From the NCBI GenBank assembly GCA_900470775.1, contig UCBZ01000004.1:1-64000 (forward strand): a DNA stretch of 64,000 nucleotides, in the 5' to 3' direction. The position numbers and the translations under genes were made by a program. The stretch's first letter is position 1, and the number at the start of each line of letters is the position of its first letter. Of this stretch, positions 33,459 to 43,472 are shown in pieces. The notes under the pieces are model-generated. The model saw nothing but the letters and a program-made list of their open reading frames with translations. It had not been told where the DNA came from and did no database searches. Source of the DNA: Hyphomicrobiales bacterium. GTDB taxonomy: Bacteria; Pseudomonadota; Alphaproteobacteria; Rhizobiales; Beijerinckiaceae.

Positions 33459-34094
33459 GTGACTAACCACCGCCTCCTCACCGGCAAGGTCGTGATCGCG
33501 ACCCATAACAAGGGCAAGCTCGTCGAGATGCGCGAGCTGATGGCGCCCTATGGCATCGCGCTCGTCTCGGCCGGCGAACTCGGCCTGCCCGAGCCCGAGG
33601 AGGACGGCTACATGTTCTCCGAGAATGCCGCGATCAAGGCGGTCGCAGCATGCACGGCCTCGGGCCTGCCGGCGCTGTCCGACGATTCAGGGCTCTGCGT
33701 CGATGCGCTCGATGGCGCGCCGGGCCTGTTCTCGGCCAACTGGGCCGGGCCGGGCAAGGACTTCAAGCCGGCGATGGCGCGCGTGCTCGCCGAGATGGCC
33801 AAGCGTGGCGCCACAGCGCCCGCGCAGCGAAAGGCGCATTTCGTCTCGGCACTGGTGATCGCCTGGCCGGACGGGCATCAGGAGCTGTTCGAGGGACGCG
33901 TCCATGGGCAGATCATCGACGAGCCGCGCGGCAGCGGCGGCTTCGGCTACAACCCGATCTTCCAGCCCGACGGCCATGACCAGACCTTCGCGGAGATGAG
34001 CACCACCATCAAGAGCGGCGAAGCCGATGCTCTTTCGCATCGGGCGCGCGCCTTCGCACTGCTGGCGGCCGCCTGCCTACGGAAGCCGAATTGA
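33459..34094 (+). CDS. rdgB: Non-canonical purine NTP pyrophosphatase (RdgB/HAM1)
   Basis: This 211-residue enzyme hydrolyses dITP, XTP and similar NTPs so that they are not built into nucleic acids. Family motifs are VVIATHNKGKLVEMRELM, SENAAIKA, LPALSDDSGLCVDAL and GSGGFGYNPIF. The start is GTG at 33459, preceded by AGGAAAGA. Its stop overlaps the TTG start of hemW. Confidence 0.95.
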   Translation: MTNHRLLTGKVVIATHNKGKLVEMRELMAPYGIALVSAGELGLPEPEEDGYMFSENAAIKAVAACTASGLPALSDDSGLCVDALDGAPGLFSANWAGPGKDFKPAMARVLAEMAKRGATAPAQRKAHFVSALVIAWPDGHQELFEGRVHGQIIDEPRGSGGFGYNPIFQPDGHDQTFAEMSTTIKSGEADALSHRARAFALLAAACLRKPN

Positions 34095-35293
34095 GCGCGC
34101 TCGCCGCCATCAATAGGCTGCCGATGGTTCCCGACCATCCGACCGCGAGCGCCGGCTTTGCCGTCTATGTGCATTGGCCCTTCTGCCTGGCAAAATGCCC
34201 CTATTGCGACTTCAACAGCCATGTCCGGCTGCAGCCGCCCGACCAGGCGCGCTATATCGCCGCCTTCCGACGCGAGTTGGCTCATCGGGCGCAGCTTGCG
34301 CCGGGCCGCACGGTCTCCTCGATCTTTTTTGGGGGTGGCACGCCTTCGCTGATGGAGGGGCGGACCGTCGGCGCGATCCTCGACGCGATCGCCGAGGTCT
34401 GGGTGGTCGATCCCGATTGCGAGGTCTCGCTGGAAGCCAATCCGACCAGCGTCGAGGCCGGGCGCTTCGCGGATTTTCGCGCGGCCGGGGTCAACCGGGT
34501 CTCGCTCGGCGTGCAGGCGCTGAACGACGCCGATCTCAAGGCGCTGGGGCGGATGCATTCGACGCAGGAGGCGTTGGACGCAGTGGCGATCGCGCGCAAA
34601 TATTTCGAGCGTTACTCCTTCGACCTCATCTATGCCCGCTCGCCCGCGCAGACGCCGGCGCTGTGGCGAGCCGAGCTCGAACTCGCGATCAGCCATGCGG
34701 CGGAGCATCTCTCGCTCTACCAGCTCACCATCGAGCCTGACACGATGTTCGAGCGGCTGTTCAAGGCCGGCAAGCTCGCGATCCCCGACCACGAGGCGGG
34801 CGCCGTGCTCTACGAGATCACGCAGGAGATCACGGCCAAACACGGCCTGCCGGTCTATGAGATCTCGAACCATGCCCGACCCGGCGCGCAATGCCGCCAC
34901 AACCTCGTCTACTGGCGCTACGGCGAATATGCCGGCGTCGGCCCCGGCGCCCATGGCCGCTTGGTGACAGCTGAGGGCCGCATGGCGCATTCGACCGAGA
35001 AGCGGCCGGAAATCTGGCTCGAGCGCGTCGAAGCGGAAGGCCATGCTTTGGTCGAGGACGAACGCCTCAACCTCGAAGCGCAGGGCGACGAATATCTGCT
35101 GATGGGCCTGCGGTTGGTCGAAGGCATCGATCCCGCGGTGTTCACCGCCCTGTCCGGCCGCACGCTGAGCCAGACCCGCGTGAAGAGCCTGATCGATGAC
35201 GGACTCCTGACCTTCAAGCCCGGCGGCAAGCTCGCCTGCACGCCGGACGGCGCGCTGCTGCTGGACGCGGTCGTGGCGGATCTGGCGGCGTAA
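34091..35293 (+). CDS. hemW: Radical SAM protein HemW (heme chaperone)
   Basis: This 400-residue radical SAM protein has the cluster motif CLAKCPYC (Cys32, 36, 39) and the HemW signature FCLAKCPYCDFNSH, with FFGGGTPSLM following and a C-terminal HemW domain. HemW binds heme and is related to coproporphyrinogen III oxidase HemN, but is regarded as a heme chaperone. The TTG at 34091 overlaps the rdgB stop (TTGA); an ATG at 34124 (MVPDHPTAS) is an alternative start. Confidence 0.93.
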   Translation: MSALAAINRLPMVPDHPTASAGFAVYVHWPFCLAKCPYCDFNSHVRLQPPDQARYIAAFRRELAHRAQLAPGRTVSSIFFGGGTPSLMEGRTVGAILDAIAEVWVVDPDCEVSLEANPTSVEAGRFADFRAAGVNRVSLGVQALNDADLKALGRMHSTQEALDAVAIARKYFERYSFDLIYARSPAQTPALWRAELELAISHAAEHLSLYQLTIEPDTMFERLFKAGKLAIPDHEAGAVLYEITQEITAKHGLPVYEISNHARPGAQCRHNLVYWRYGEYAGVGPGAHGRLVTAEGRMAHSTEKRPEIWLERVEAEGHALVEDERLNLEAQGDEYLLMGLRLVEGIDPAVFTALSGRTLSQTRVKSLIDDGLLTFKPGGKLACTPDGALLLDAVVADLAA

Positions 35294-35300
35294 AGCGAGC

Positions 35301-35405
35301 CGTCATTCTCGGGCTAAGCGAAGCGCAGACCTGAGAATCTCCGGCCGGACGAGACACCGGAGCCTTCTGGTCAGGAGATGCTCGGGTCAAGCCCGACCAT
35401 GACGC
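35301..35405. repeat. Intergenic palindromic repeat, class B, copy 1
   Basis: The arms are CGTCATTCTCGGGC and GCTCGGGTCAAGCCCGA followed by CATGACG, with an internal CTGAGAATCTCCGG and CCGGAG pairing. The same layout is at 52506-52598. It lies between the convergent ends of hemW and the LppC-type gene. Confidence 0.82.
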
Positions 35406-35409
35406 CGGA

Positions 35410-36651
35410 TCACTGCGTCCGCGGCCCCAGATCGCGCGGCGCCGCATTGACCGTCACGATCTGGCCGTTGCGCAGTTCGAGCACGGCGAGGCCCCGGTCG
35501 ATCTGGCCGTCGGGGCGGAAGCGGAAGACGCCATCGGCACCGGCAAAGCCCGAGGCATTGGTCAGGACGGCTTCCGAGAAGCGCTGCGAGCCTTGCGTGC
35601 GCGCGAGCGCCGCCGACAGCGAGACCGCGTCATAGGCCAACGTCGCCGTGCGCATCGGCGCGCTGTTGAAGCGCGCCTGGTAGCGGCCGGCGAAGGCGTT
35701 GAAGCCGGCGGTGTCGGGCGAGGCGAACCAGCCGCCCTGGATCGCAGGCACGCGCGCGACATTGGCGTCGTTCCAGACGCCGGTCCCGAGCGGCTTGACC
35801 TTGGCCGGGTCGTAGCCGGCCTGCTGCAAGGCGAGGCCAAGCGCCGGCATCGTATCGGCAGCCGCCGGGACGAACAGCGCATCGGCCTGCTGGAAAGCAG
35901 GCGTCAGCCGCGCGGCGGCGGCGCGCATCGCGGCCTGATCCGTGGAAAAGCGCTCGATCGCGACAACCCGGCCGCCACGCGCCGCGACGGCCTGCTGGAA
36001 GGCGGCCTCGACGACCTTGCCATAAGCGGTGTCCGGCAGCATCGCGGCGAAGGATTTGCGGCCTTGCTGCGAGGCATAGGCGATGACGCGGTTGACGTCG
36101 TTCTCTGGCGGGAAGGACAAGAGATAGACGCCGCGCCCCGCAACGCTCGTGTCGCTGGAGAAGGCCATGACCGGGCGGTTAGCGCCACGCGCGACCTGGC
36201 CGGCGGCCTGGACGGAAGGGGCAAAAAGCGGGCCGATGATGAGTTCGGCGCCCTCGCGCAGGGCTTCCTGCGCCGCGGCCTGGGCGCCCTCGGGCGTGCC
36301 GCGATCATCCTTCACCAGCAGCGTCAGGTCGGCATTGGGGAATTCGGCCAGCGCCATCTCGGCGGCGTTTCGGAGCGAATTGCCGACGACAGCCCCCTGC
36401 CCTTCCGCCGTGAGAGGCAGGATCAGGCCGACCTTGACCTTGCCTGTGCCGATGGTCTGGCCGGCGCTCTCCGCCGGCTGTGTCTGCGCTGTCGGACTGT
36501 CGAATCCCGGCAATCCGGACGGGCCGCCACTGCAGGCCGCGAGCATCAGGCCAGAGAAGGCGACCAGCGAAACGGCGCTTCGCCGAAGGACCGGTGCAAG
36601 AAGCCGATGACGCAACACGGGCGATCTCCAGATCTTGGGCCGGACCGGCAC
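35410..36651 (-). CDS. LppC-family lipoprotein (penicillin-binding protein activator type)
   Basis: This 413-residue lipoprotein has a lipobox LMLAAC (Cys40) and then a type-1 periplasmic binding fold ([50 protein letters not shown]). The LppC/YraM family in E. coli (LpoA) activates PBP1a, but alphaproteobacterial members may differ in partner. Gene order LppC/rsmI/yraN is conserved in many proteobacteria and supports the assignment. It diverges from rsmI. Confidence 0.85.
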   Translation of the reverse strand: MPVRPKIWRSPVLRHRLLAPVLRRSAVSLVAFSGLMLAACSGGPSGLPGFDSPTAQTQPAESAGQTIGTGKVKVGLILPLTAEGQGAVVGNSLRNAAEMALAEFPNADLTLLVKDDRGTPEGAQAAAQEALREGAELIIGPLFAPSVQAAGQVARGANRPVMAFSSDTSVAGRGVYLLSFPPENDVNRVIAYASQQGRKSFAAMLPDTAYGKVVEAAFQQAVAARGGRVVAIERFSTDQAAMRAAAARLTPAFQQADALFVPAAADTMPALGLALQQAGYDPAKVKPLGTGVWNDANVARVPAIQGGWFASPDTAGFNAFAGRYQARFNSAPMRTATLAYDAVSLSAALARTQGSQRFSEAVLTNASGFAGADGVFRFRPDGQIDRGLAVLELRNGQIVTVNAAPRDLGPRTQ

Positions 36652-36807
36652 GAGCCCGTCCGACGGTGCAGTCCCCCGACCGTGGGACTCTCCTGCCAGT
36701 GCAGCATTGTATTTTCAAGTTGTTAACTCTGTGTTGCACCCGCCGAAGGAGGTCATGGCCCTGTCGGCCGATGGCGCGAGGCGCGGAGCTGTGGCAGGTT
36801 CGCGCCG

Positions 36808-37722
36808 ATGTCGATTTCACCCACGCCTGCGCCGCGCGCACCGAGCTACACCGCCTTCGGGCTCAAGGCGGAAGCCGAGCCGCTGGCGCCGGGGCTGCAC
36901 ATCGTCGCGACGCCAATCGGCAATCTCAGAGACATCTCGTTTCGCGCGCTGGCGACGCTGGCCGCCGCCGATGCGGTGCTCGCCGAAGACACACGCACCT
37001 CGAAGACGCTGCTGGCGCATTACGGCATCTCGACGCCGCTCTACCCCTATCACGAGCACAATGCCGAGCAGATGCGGCCGAAAATCCTCAGCCGACTGCG
37101 CGAGGGCGGCAAGCTGGCGCTGATCTCCGATGCCGGCACGCCGCTGGTCTCCGACCCCGGCTACAAGCTCGTCGCCGAACTCGTGGCCGAGGGGCTGCCA
37201 GTGACGGGCATTCCCGGCCCCTCCGCGGTGCTGGCCGCGCTCGTGCTGGCAGGATTGCCGACCGACCGTTTCTTCTTCGAGGGGTTCCTGCCGCCCAAGG
37301 CCGCGGCGCGGCGCGGGCGATTGACCGAACTCGCCGCCATTCCGGGCACGCTCGTCTTCTTCGAATCGCCGCGACGCCTCGCGGAAATGCTGTCGGACGC
37401 TGCCGCGGTGCTGGGCGAACGGCCGGGCGCGGTCGCGCGCGAACTGACCAAATATTACGAGAACGTCCAGCGCGGCCCGCTCTCAGTGCTGGCGGCGCAT
37501 TACGATGGCGAGGAAGAGGCGCGCGGCGAGATCGTCGTCATCATCGGGCCTCCGGGCGCGGAGGCGCTGGCGCCTGTGGGCGATGTCGTCGAGGAGCGGT
37601 TGCGGGTTGCGCTGGCGCAGGTTTCGCTGAAGGAGGCGGTGGCCCAGGTCGCCGCCGAAACCGGCCAGCCGCGCCGCAAGGTCTATGCGCGCGCGCTCGA
37701 ACTGACCCGCGAGACGCCTTGA
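36808..37722 (+). CDS. rsmI: 16S rRNA 2'-O-methyltransferase RsmI
   Basis: This 304-residue SAM-dependent enzyme of the tetrapyrrole methylase fold modifies C1402 of 16S rRNA. Family blocks are [53 protein letters not shown] and [16 protein letters not shown]. An extra N-terminal 25 residues are present compared with E. coli. Its stop overlaps the yraN start (TTGA). Confidence 0.95.
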   Translation: MSISPTPAPRAPSYTAFGLKAEAEPLAPGLHIVATPIGNLRDISFRALATLAAADAVLAEDTRTSKTLLAHYGISTPLYPYHEHNAEQMRPKILSRLREGGKLALISDAGTPLVSDPGYKLVAELVAEGLPVTGIPGPSAVLAALVLAGLPTDRFFFEGFLPPKAAARRGRLTELAAIPGTLVFFESPRRLAEMLSDAAAVLGERPGAVARELTKYYENVQRGPLSVLAAHYDGEEEARGEIVVIIGPPGAEALAPVGDVVEERLRVALAQVSLKEAVAQVAAETGQPRRKVYARALELTRETP

Positions 37723-38114
37723 GCCTCCAGCGCGAGCGCGGAGAACTGCGCAGCCGACGTGCCCGTCGCTCCGGCATCACCGGCCGGCGTTCGGAATGGC
37801 TGGCGATCCTCTGGCTCGCGGCCAAGGGCTACCGATTGCTAGCCCGCCGCTTCGGCGGCAAGGGCGGCGAGATCGACCTGATCGTGAAGCGCGGACGCAC
37901 CATCGCCTTCGTCGAGGTCAAGGCGCGCGGCGCGATCGAGGATGCGCTGGGCGCGATCACGCCGGAGAAGCGGCGGCTGGTCGAGATCCGCATCCGGCAA
38001 TGGCTGGCGCAGAATCCCTGGGCGATGGACCATCACCTGCGCGCCGACGCCGTCTTCCTCGCACCACGCCGCTGGCCGCGCCATGTGCCCGGCGTGTTCG
38101 AGCTTGTCTTGTGA
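37719..38114 (+). CDS. yraN: YraN family (UPF0102) endonuclease-like protein
   Basis: This 131-residue protein has the UPF0102 core: [20 protein letters not shown], then [11 protein letters not shown]. The Asp and Glu-x-Lys residues match the restriction-endonuclease-like active site, but its cellular role is unknown. The TTG at 37719 overlaps the rsmI stop; no ATG gives a full family N-terminus. Confidence 0.88.
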   Translation: MSLQRERGELRSRRARRSGITGRRSEWLAILWLAAKGYRLLARRFGGKGGEIDLIVKRGRTIAFVEVKARGAIEDALGAITPEKRRLVEIRIRQWLAQNPWAMDHHLRADAVFLAPRRWPRHVPGVFELVL

Positions 38115-38200
38115 CGCAAGGCACGCCACTTGCCGGTGCAGGCCGCGCCATCCGATAAGGACGCGGCATCAACGTCGTTCGTCTCATCGGAGCGGAAGCC

Positions 38201-39160
38201 ATGACTCTCACCGTCGCCATCCAGATGGACCCGATCGAGCGCTTGCGGGTCGCGGGCGATACCGGCTTTGCGCTGATGCTGGAGGCGCAGGCGCGCGGGC
38301 ACACGCTGTTCACCTACACGCCCGACAAGCTCTCGATGCGCGAGGGCAAGGTCACGGCGCCGGTCCGGCCGGTGACGGTGCGCGACGTCGAGGGCGACCA
38401 TTTCACCGCCGGCGCCGAGGAGCGGACCGATCTTTCGACGCTGGACGTAATCCTGTTGCGGCAGGACCCGCCCTTCGACATGGCCTATGTCTCGACCACG
38501 CATATGCTGGAGCGCATCCACCCCAAGACGCTGGTGGTCAACGACCCCGCCCATGTCCGCAACGCGCCTGAGAAGATCTTCGTCACGCATTTTCCCGAGC
38601 TGATGCCGCCGACGCTGATCACCCGCGACAAGGCCGAGATCGAGGCCTTCCGCGACGAGTTCGGCGAGATCGTGATGAAGCCGCTCTACGGCCATGGCGG
38701 CGCGACCGTCTTCAAGACGAGCAAGGACGACCCGAATTTCGGCTCGCTCTACGACCTCTTCGCCAATCTCTTCCGCGAGCCCTGGGTCGTTCAGGCCTAC
38801 ATCAAGGAGATCTCGGAGGGAGACAAGCGCATCATCCTGATCGACGGCAAGGCGGCCGGCGCGGTCAACCGCGTGCCGGCGGTCGGCGACCTGCGCGCCA
38901 ACATGGTGCGCGGCGGCGCGGCCAAGCCGACCGACCTCTCGAAGCAGGAACTCGCGATCTGCGAAGCGATCGGCCCGGCCCTGCGCGAGCGCGGGCTGCT
39001 GCTCGTCGGCATCGACGTGATCCATGGCAAGCTGACCGAGATCAACGTCACCGCGCCGACCGGCGTGCGCGCCATCAAGAAGCTCGGCGGGCCCGATCTC
39101 GCCGCCCAGCTCTGGGATGTGATCGAGGCGAAGCGCTCGGCAATGGGCGGCACGCGTTAG
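38201..39160 (+). CDS. gshB: Glutathione synthetase
   Basis: This 319-residue ATP-grasp enzyme joins gamma-glutamylcysteine and glycine. The N-terminal [14 protein letters not shown]-binding region [15 protein letters not shown] and the C-terminal [14 protein letters not shown] are typical. It follows yraN by 86 bases on the same strand. Confidence 0.96.
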   Translation: MTLTVAIQMDPIERLRVAGDTGFALMLEAQARGHTLFTYTPDKLSMREGKVTAPVRPVTVRDVEGDHFTAGAEERTDLSTLDVILLRQDPPFDMAYVSTTHMLERIHPKTLVVNDPAHVRNAPEKIFVTHFPELMPPTLITRDKAEIEAFRDEFGEIVMKPLYGHGGATVFKTSKDDPNFGSLYDLFANLFREPWVVQAYIKEISEGDKRIILIDGKAAGAVNRVPAVGDLRANMVRGGAAKPTDLSKQELAICEAIGPALRERGLLLVGIDVIHGKLTEINVTAPTGVRAIKKLGGPDLAAQLWDVIEAKRSAMGGTR

Positions 39161-39192
39161 CGCCGCCTGCCGATGAAACGTCGCGAAGCGTA

Positions 39193-39972
39193 TTATCGAG
39201 CGGAAGTGCCGTTCAGGCTGTTGGTCTCGTCCCAGCCATAGCGCATCGTCTCGAAGCGCATCGTCAGCCCATCGACCAGCAGGAGCTTGCCGACGAGCGG
39301 CTCGCCGAAGCCGGTGATCGCGCGGATGACCTCCAGCGCCATCAGCGAACCCATGACGCCGGGCAAGGCACCGAGAATGCCGGCCTCGGCGCAGGTCGGC
39401 ACCGTGCCCGGCGGCGGCACATCGGGGAACAGGCAGCGCCAGGTCGGGTTCGGACGGCCGTCGGCGCCGGTCTCATGCGCCCGGATCGTCGTCAGCGAGC
39501 CGTCGAAGCGGCCGAGCGCCGCCATCACGACGGGCTTGCGCTCGTGGAAGCAGGCATCCGAGACGGCGTAGCGCGTGGCGAAATTGTCCGAGCCCTCGGC
39601 GACCACGTCATAGAAGGCGATCAGCGCGCGGGCATTGTGCGGGTCGATGCGGGTGACATGCTCCTCGACCACGACATGCGGGTTGAGACGCTTGACGAAG
39701 GCGGCCGCCGCGACGGCCTTGCGGGCGCCGATATCGTCCGTGCCATAGATCGTCTGGCGCTGCAGGTTCGACAGCGAGACGATGTCGTCATCGACGATGC
39801 CGATATGGCCGACGCCGGCAGCAGCGAGATACTGGATCAGCGGCGCGCCCAGCCCGCCTGCCCCAACGACCAGCACCCGCGCGCGCTTGAGCTTCTGCTG
39901 GCCGGGACCGCCGATCTCCGGCAGCACCAGATGGCGCGCATAGCGTTCGACCTCGTCGTCGTTCAGGCTCAT
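39193..39972 (-). CDS. moeB: MoeB/ThiF-type adenylyltransferase
   Basis: This 259-residue E1-like protein adenylates the C-terminus of a ubiquitin-like sulfur carrier (MoaD or ThiS). The ATP-binding motif ARVLVVGAGGLGAPLIQYLA, DDDIVSLSNLQRQTIYGTDDIG and the Cys block VPTCAEAGILGALPGVMGS are seen. Only one clear Cys of the zinc pairs is visible (WRCLFPD and TC), so the zinc site may be partial. The C-terminal rhodanese domain of eukaryote-like versions is absent. The start at 39972 gives the normal MSLNDDEVERYARHLVLPEI N-terminus. It could feed the molybdenum cofactor needed by PaoABC, but is a general enzyme. Confidence 0.85.
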   Translation of the reverse strand: MSLNDDEVERYARHLVLPEIGGPGQQKLKRARVLVVGAGGLGAPLIQYLAAAGVGHIGIVDDDIVSLSNLQRQTIYGTDDIGARKAVAAAAFVKRLNPHVVVEEHVTRIDPHNARALIAFYDVVAEGSDNFATRYAVSDACFHERKPVVMAALGRFDGSLTTIRAHETGADGRPNPTWRCLFPDVPPPGTVPTCAEAGILGALPGVMGSLMALEVIRAITGFGEPLVGKLLLVDGLTMRFETMRYGWDETNSLNGTSAR

Positions 39973-40142
39973 CCGCGAAGGGTTAAGCCGATCCAGCGCC
40001 CGGAGCAATCATCGGACTGCGGCGCATGCGGTCGTTTTGCCCCCAGTCCTTCGCCCGGCTTGGCCACGCCGCCAAGCCATGCCATCGTGTCGATCGAGAA
40101 GGGCTGGGTCAAAAGCCCGATATCCAACAGGGGATTGTTTCC

Positions 40143-41144
40143 ATGCGTTTGAAATCGCTCGCGCTGGCCTTGGCCGGCGTCGCTCTCTCGACCGTCGCAG
40201 CGATGGCGCAGACGGCGATCAAGCCTGCGGTCGTCTATGACAAGGGCGGCAAGTTCGACAAATCCTTCAACGAAGGCGTCTTCGTCGGGGCCGAGAAGTT
40301 CAAGGCCGAGACCGGCGTCGAGTTCCGCGACTTCGAGCCGACCAACGAGGCCCAGATCGAGCAGGCGCTGCGCCGCTTCGCCCGCGACGGCCATTCCCCG
40401 ATCATCGCGGTCGGCTTTTCGCAGGCCACCGCGCTGCAGAAGGTCGCCGCCGAGTTCCCCGACCTGAAGTTCACCATCATCGATATGGTCGTGGACCTGC
40501 CCAATGTGCAGTCGGTCGTATTCAAGGAGCATGAGGGCTCCTATCTGGTCGGGCTTCTGGCGGGCCTCGCCTCGAAAACCAACAAGGTCGGCTTCGTCGG
40601 CGGCATGGACATCCCGTTGATCCGCAAATTCGCCTGCGGCTATATCCAGGGCGTCAAGGCCGCCAAGAAGGACGCCGAGATCTTCCAGAACATGACCGGC
40701 TCCACCCCGGCCGCCTGGAACGATCCGGTCAAGGGCGGCGAACTCGCCAAGTCGCAGATCGACCGCGGTGCCGACGTGATCTACCACGCGGCCGGTGGCA
40801 CCGGCATCGGCGTGCTGCGCGCGGCGGCCGACGCCGGCAAGCTCGGCATCGGCGTCGATTCCAACCAGAACGCCCTGCAGCCCGGCAAGGTGCTGACCTC
40901 GATGCTCAAGCGCGTCGACGTCGCCGCCTACACCTCCTTCAAGGCCGCCCGCGACGGCGCCTGGAAGCCGGGCATCTCGGTGCTGGGCCTGAAGGAGGAC
41001 GGCGTCGGCTGGGCGCTCGACGACGCCAACAAGAGCCTGATCACGCCGGAGATGAAGGCCGCCGCCGACAAGGCCCGCGCCGACATCATCAGCGGCGCGG
41101 TCAAGGTGCACGACTACATGTCGGATTCGAAGTGCACGATCTGA
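40143..41144 (+). CDS. BMP-family nucleoside-binding protein
   Basis: This 333-residue periplasmic protein of the BMP/Med (PnrA-like) family has a signal peptide (MRLKSLALALAGVALSTVAA, cleaved after AMAQ). The family block PAVVYDKGGKFDKSFNEGVF, VGFSQATALQKVAAEFPD and IYHAAGGTGIGVL follow. BMP proteins bind purine nucleosides or related ligands for ABC import. It begins an operon with an ATPase, two permeases and nucleoside-degrading enzymes. Confidence 0.92.
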   Translation: MRLKSLALALAGVALSTVAAMAQTAIKPAVVYDKGGKFDKSFNEGVFVGAEKFKAETGVEFRDFEPTNEAQIEQALRRFARDGHSPIIAVGFSQATALQKVAAEFPDLKFTIIDMVVDLPNVQSVVFKEHEGSYLVGLLAGLASKTNKVGFVGGMDIPLIRKFACGYIQGVKAAKKDAEIFQNMTGSTPAAWNDPVKGGELAKSQIDRGADVIYHAAGGTGIGVLRAAADAGKLGIGVDSNQNALQPGKVLTSMLKRVDVAAYTSFKAARDGAWKPGISVLGLKEDGVGWALDDANKSLITPEMKAAADKARADIISGAVKVHDYMSDSKCTI

Positions 41145-41156
41145 GGCGGACCCTGC

Positions 41157-41180
41157 TCCCCTCCCCCTTGTGGAAAGGGG
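41157..41180. repeat. C-rich/G-rich short hairpin repeat (class C), copy 2
   Basis: CCCCT and AGGGG pair around CCCCCTTGTGGAA, matching the 32497-32520 copy. It lies in the 58-base gap between the BMP protein and the metallo-beta-lactamase-fold gene, inside the operon. Confidence 0.5.
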
Positions 41181-41202
41181 TCACCGCGGCGGCTCCAGCA
41201 TC

Positions 41203-41940
41203 ATGAAGGTCACCATCCTCGGCTCCGGCGATGCCTTCGGCACAGGCGGGCGTTTCAACACCTGCCTGCATGTCGAGGCTGGAGCCGAGCGTATGCTGCT
41301 GGATTGCGGCGCCTCGAGCATGGTGGCGCTGAACCAGGCAGGGGTCGAGCGCAACGGCCTCTCGACCCTTCTCTTCACGCATTTCCATGGCGATCATTTC
41401 GGCGGGCTGCCAGCCTTTCTGCTCGATGCGCAATTCGTGTCGCGGCGGACACACCCGCTGACGATCGCCGGGCCTTCCGGCATCGAACACCGGGCCCTGC
41501 ACGCCCTCGAAGCGGATTTCCCGGGCTCGTCGGCCAACCCGTGGCGTTTTCCCATCGCTTATGTCGAGGTGACGCCGGAGCAGCCGGCGAGGCTCTCCGG
41601 CATCGATGTCAGCGCCTTTCCGATGGTGCATGACGAGCGCGCCGGCCCGTGCCAGGGCTACCGGCTGTCGTTCGACGGCAAGGTTTTCGCCTTCTCCGGC
41701 GACACTGCCTGGACGGACACCCTGATCCCGCTCGCGGCCGGTGCCGATGTCCTGCTGGTCGAGTGCTACGCCTACGACATCAAGCTCGCCAACCATCTCG
41801 ACTACAAGACGCTGGCGGCGCACAGGGCCGAACTCGAGACGGCACGGATCGTGCTGACCCATATGGGCATGTCCATGCTGGCGGGCCGTGATGACCTGCC
41901 CGAGGAGCGGGTCCATGACGGCATGATAATCGAGCTATGA
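41203..41940 (+). CDS. Metallo-beta-lactamase-fold hydrolase (RNase Z-like)
   Basis: This 245-residue hydrolase has the zinc motif THFHGDHFGG (His60, His62, Asp64, His65), later ligand blocks (SGDTAWTDTL, LTHMGM) and an N-terminal MKVTILGSGDAFGTGGRFNT resembling RNase Z/phnP-type members. Its stop overlaps the ATPase start (ATGA), so it is embedded in the nucleoside import operon. It could hydrolyse a nucleotide or cyclic phosphate, but no substrate is assigned. Confidence 0.85.
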   Translation: MKVTILGSGDAFGTGGRFNTCLHVEAGAERMLLDCGASSMVALNQAGVERNGLSTLLFTHFHGDHFGGLPAFLLDAQFVSRRTHPLTIAGPSGIEHRALHALEADFPGSSANPWRFPIAYVEVTPEQPARLSGIDVSAFPMVHDERAGPCQGYRLSFDGKVFAFSGDTAWTDTLIPLAAGADVLLVECYAYDIKLANHLDYKTLAAHRAELETARIVLTHMGMSMLAGRDDLPEERVHDGMIIEL

Positions 41941-43472
41941 CGGCGCAATCTGCCCCGGCCATCGAACTATCGGGCATCTCGAAGCGGTTCGGGCCGGTTC
42001 AGGCCAATCGCGATGTCTCGCTGTCTGTCGCAGCCGGCTCGATCCACGGCATCGTCGGCGAGAACGGCGCGGGCAAATCGACGCTGATGTCGATCCTCTA
42101 CGGCTTCTACGAGGCTGATTCCGGCGAGGTTGCAATCGGCGGCAGACCACGCCGCATCCGCAGCCCTGCCGACGCGATCGCGGCGGGCATCGGCATGGTC
42201 CACCAGCATTTCATGCTGGTGGAAACGCTGAGCGTCGTCGAGAACGTTGTCCTTGGAGCGGAGGGTGGCGCCTGGCTCAGCGGCGGCGTCAGCCGGGCGC
42301 GGGCTGAGCTGGCGCGGCTGGCTCAGGATTACGGCCTCGCCATCGACCCCGACGCCATTGTCGGCGAGCTGTCCGTGGGCTTCCAGCAGCGCGTCGAAAT
42401 CCTGAAGGCACTCTATCGCGGCGCGCAGATCCTGATCCTCGACGAGCCGACCGCCGTGCTGACGCCGCCCGAAGCCGACCAGCTCTTTTCCCTGCTGCGG
42501 GCGCTGAGGGACCAGGGCAAGACCGTGATCCTGATCACGCACAAGCTGCGCGAGATCATGGAGGTGACCGACAGGGTTTCGGTGATGCGGCGCGGCGAGA
42601 TGGTCGCGCATCTGGCAACATCGGAGACCTCCCCGCCCGAACTGGCCGAGGCGATGGTCGGCCGGCGCGTGCTGCTCCAGGTCGAGAAGGCGCCGCGGCC
42701 GCGCGGTGCGAAGGTGCTGGAGGCGATCGGGCTCGACCTCGTCGATGCGCGCGGTGTTGCGCTGCTGAGCGGCGTCAATCTGACGCTCCATGCCGGCGAG
42801 ATCGTCGGAATCGCTGGCGTCGCCGGCAACGGCCAGAGCGAACTGATCGAGGTGCTCGCCGGCCTCAGCCATCCCTCGCGCGGCGTCGTCAGGCTCGGCG
42901 GGCAGATACTCTCGAGCGCCGACCGCAACCCGGCATGCCTGCGCAAGCTCGGAGTGATGCACATTCCCGAGGACCGCCATCGTACCGGGCTCGTCACCGC
43001 CTTCCCGGCGGCGGAGAATTCCATCCTGGGCTATCAGGACGATCCGGCACTCGGCCCCGGCCCCTTCCTCTCGCCGTCGACGATCGCGGCACGGGCCCGC
43101 GAAACGTTCGCGGCCTATGATGTGCGCCCGCCGGACCCTGAGCTGAAGACCGCGAAGTTCTCCGGCGGCAACCAGCAGAAGATCGTGCTCGCCCGCGAAA
43201 TCGAGCGGGCACCGAAGGTCCTGCTCGTCGGCCAGCCGACGCGCGGCGTCGATATCGGCGCGATCGAGTTCATCCACCGCCGGCTGATCGCTCTGCGCGA
43301 TGCGGGCGTCGCGATCCTGCTCGTCTCGGTCGAACTCGAGGAGGTGATGGCGCTGTCGGATCGCATCCTGGCGATGTGCGGCGGGCGGATCACCGGCGAG
43401 CGGATGGCGGAAGCCGCCGACGAGCGCGATCTGGGGCTGCTGATGGCCGGGGTGACGGAGGAAGCGGCTTGA
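41937..43472 (+). CDS. Nucleoside ABC transporter, double ATPase subunit
   Basis: This 511-residue protein has two ABC domains in one chain, as for BMP-type and ribose-type importers. The first has Walker A GENGAGKST (41-49), signature LSVGFQQRVEIL and Walker B ILILDEPTAVL. The second (from about residue 255) has a degenerate Walker A (GVAGNGQSEL), signature FSGGNQQKIVLAREI and a Walker B-like VLLVGQPTRGVD. It powers uptake through the two permeases that follow. It overlaps the preceding and following genes. Confidence 0.93.
   Translation: MTAQSAPAIELSGISKRFGPVQANRDVSLSVAAGSIHGIVGENGAGKSTLMSILYGFYEADSGEVAIGGRPRRIRSPADAIAAGIGMVHQHFMLVETLSVVENVVLGAEGGAWLSGGVSRARAELARLAQDYGLAIDPDAIVGELSVGFQQRVEILKALYRGAQILILDEPTAVLTPPEADQLFSLLRALRDQGKTVILITHKLREIMEVTDRVSVMRRGEMVAHLATSETSPPELAEAMVGRRVLLQVEKAPRPRGAKVLEAIGLDLVDARGVALLSGVNLTLHAGEIVGIAGVAGNGQSELIEVLAGLSHPSRGVVRLGGQILSSADRNPACLRKLGVMHIPEDRHRTGLVTAFPAAENSILGYQDDPALGPGPFLSPSTIAARARETFAAYDVRPPDPELKTAKFSGGNQQKIVLAREIERAPKVLLVGQPTRGVDIGAIEFIHRRLIALRDAGVAILLVSVELEEVMALSDRILAMCGGRITGERMAEAADERDLGLLMAGVTEEAA

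Noticed and set aside
36652..36807. Leader or riboswitch before rsmI
   Set aside because: Only a short GTGCA/TGCAC inverted pairing around an AT-rich stretch; no known RNA motif.
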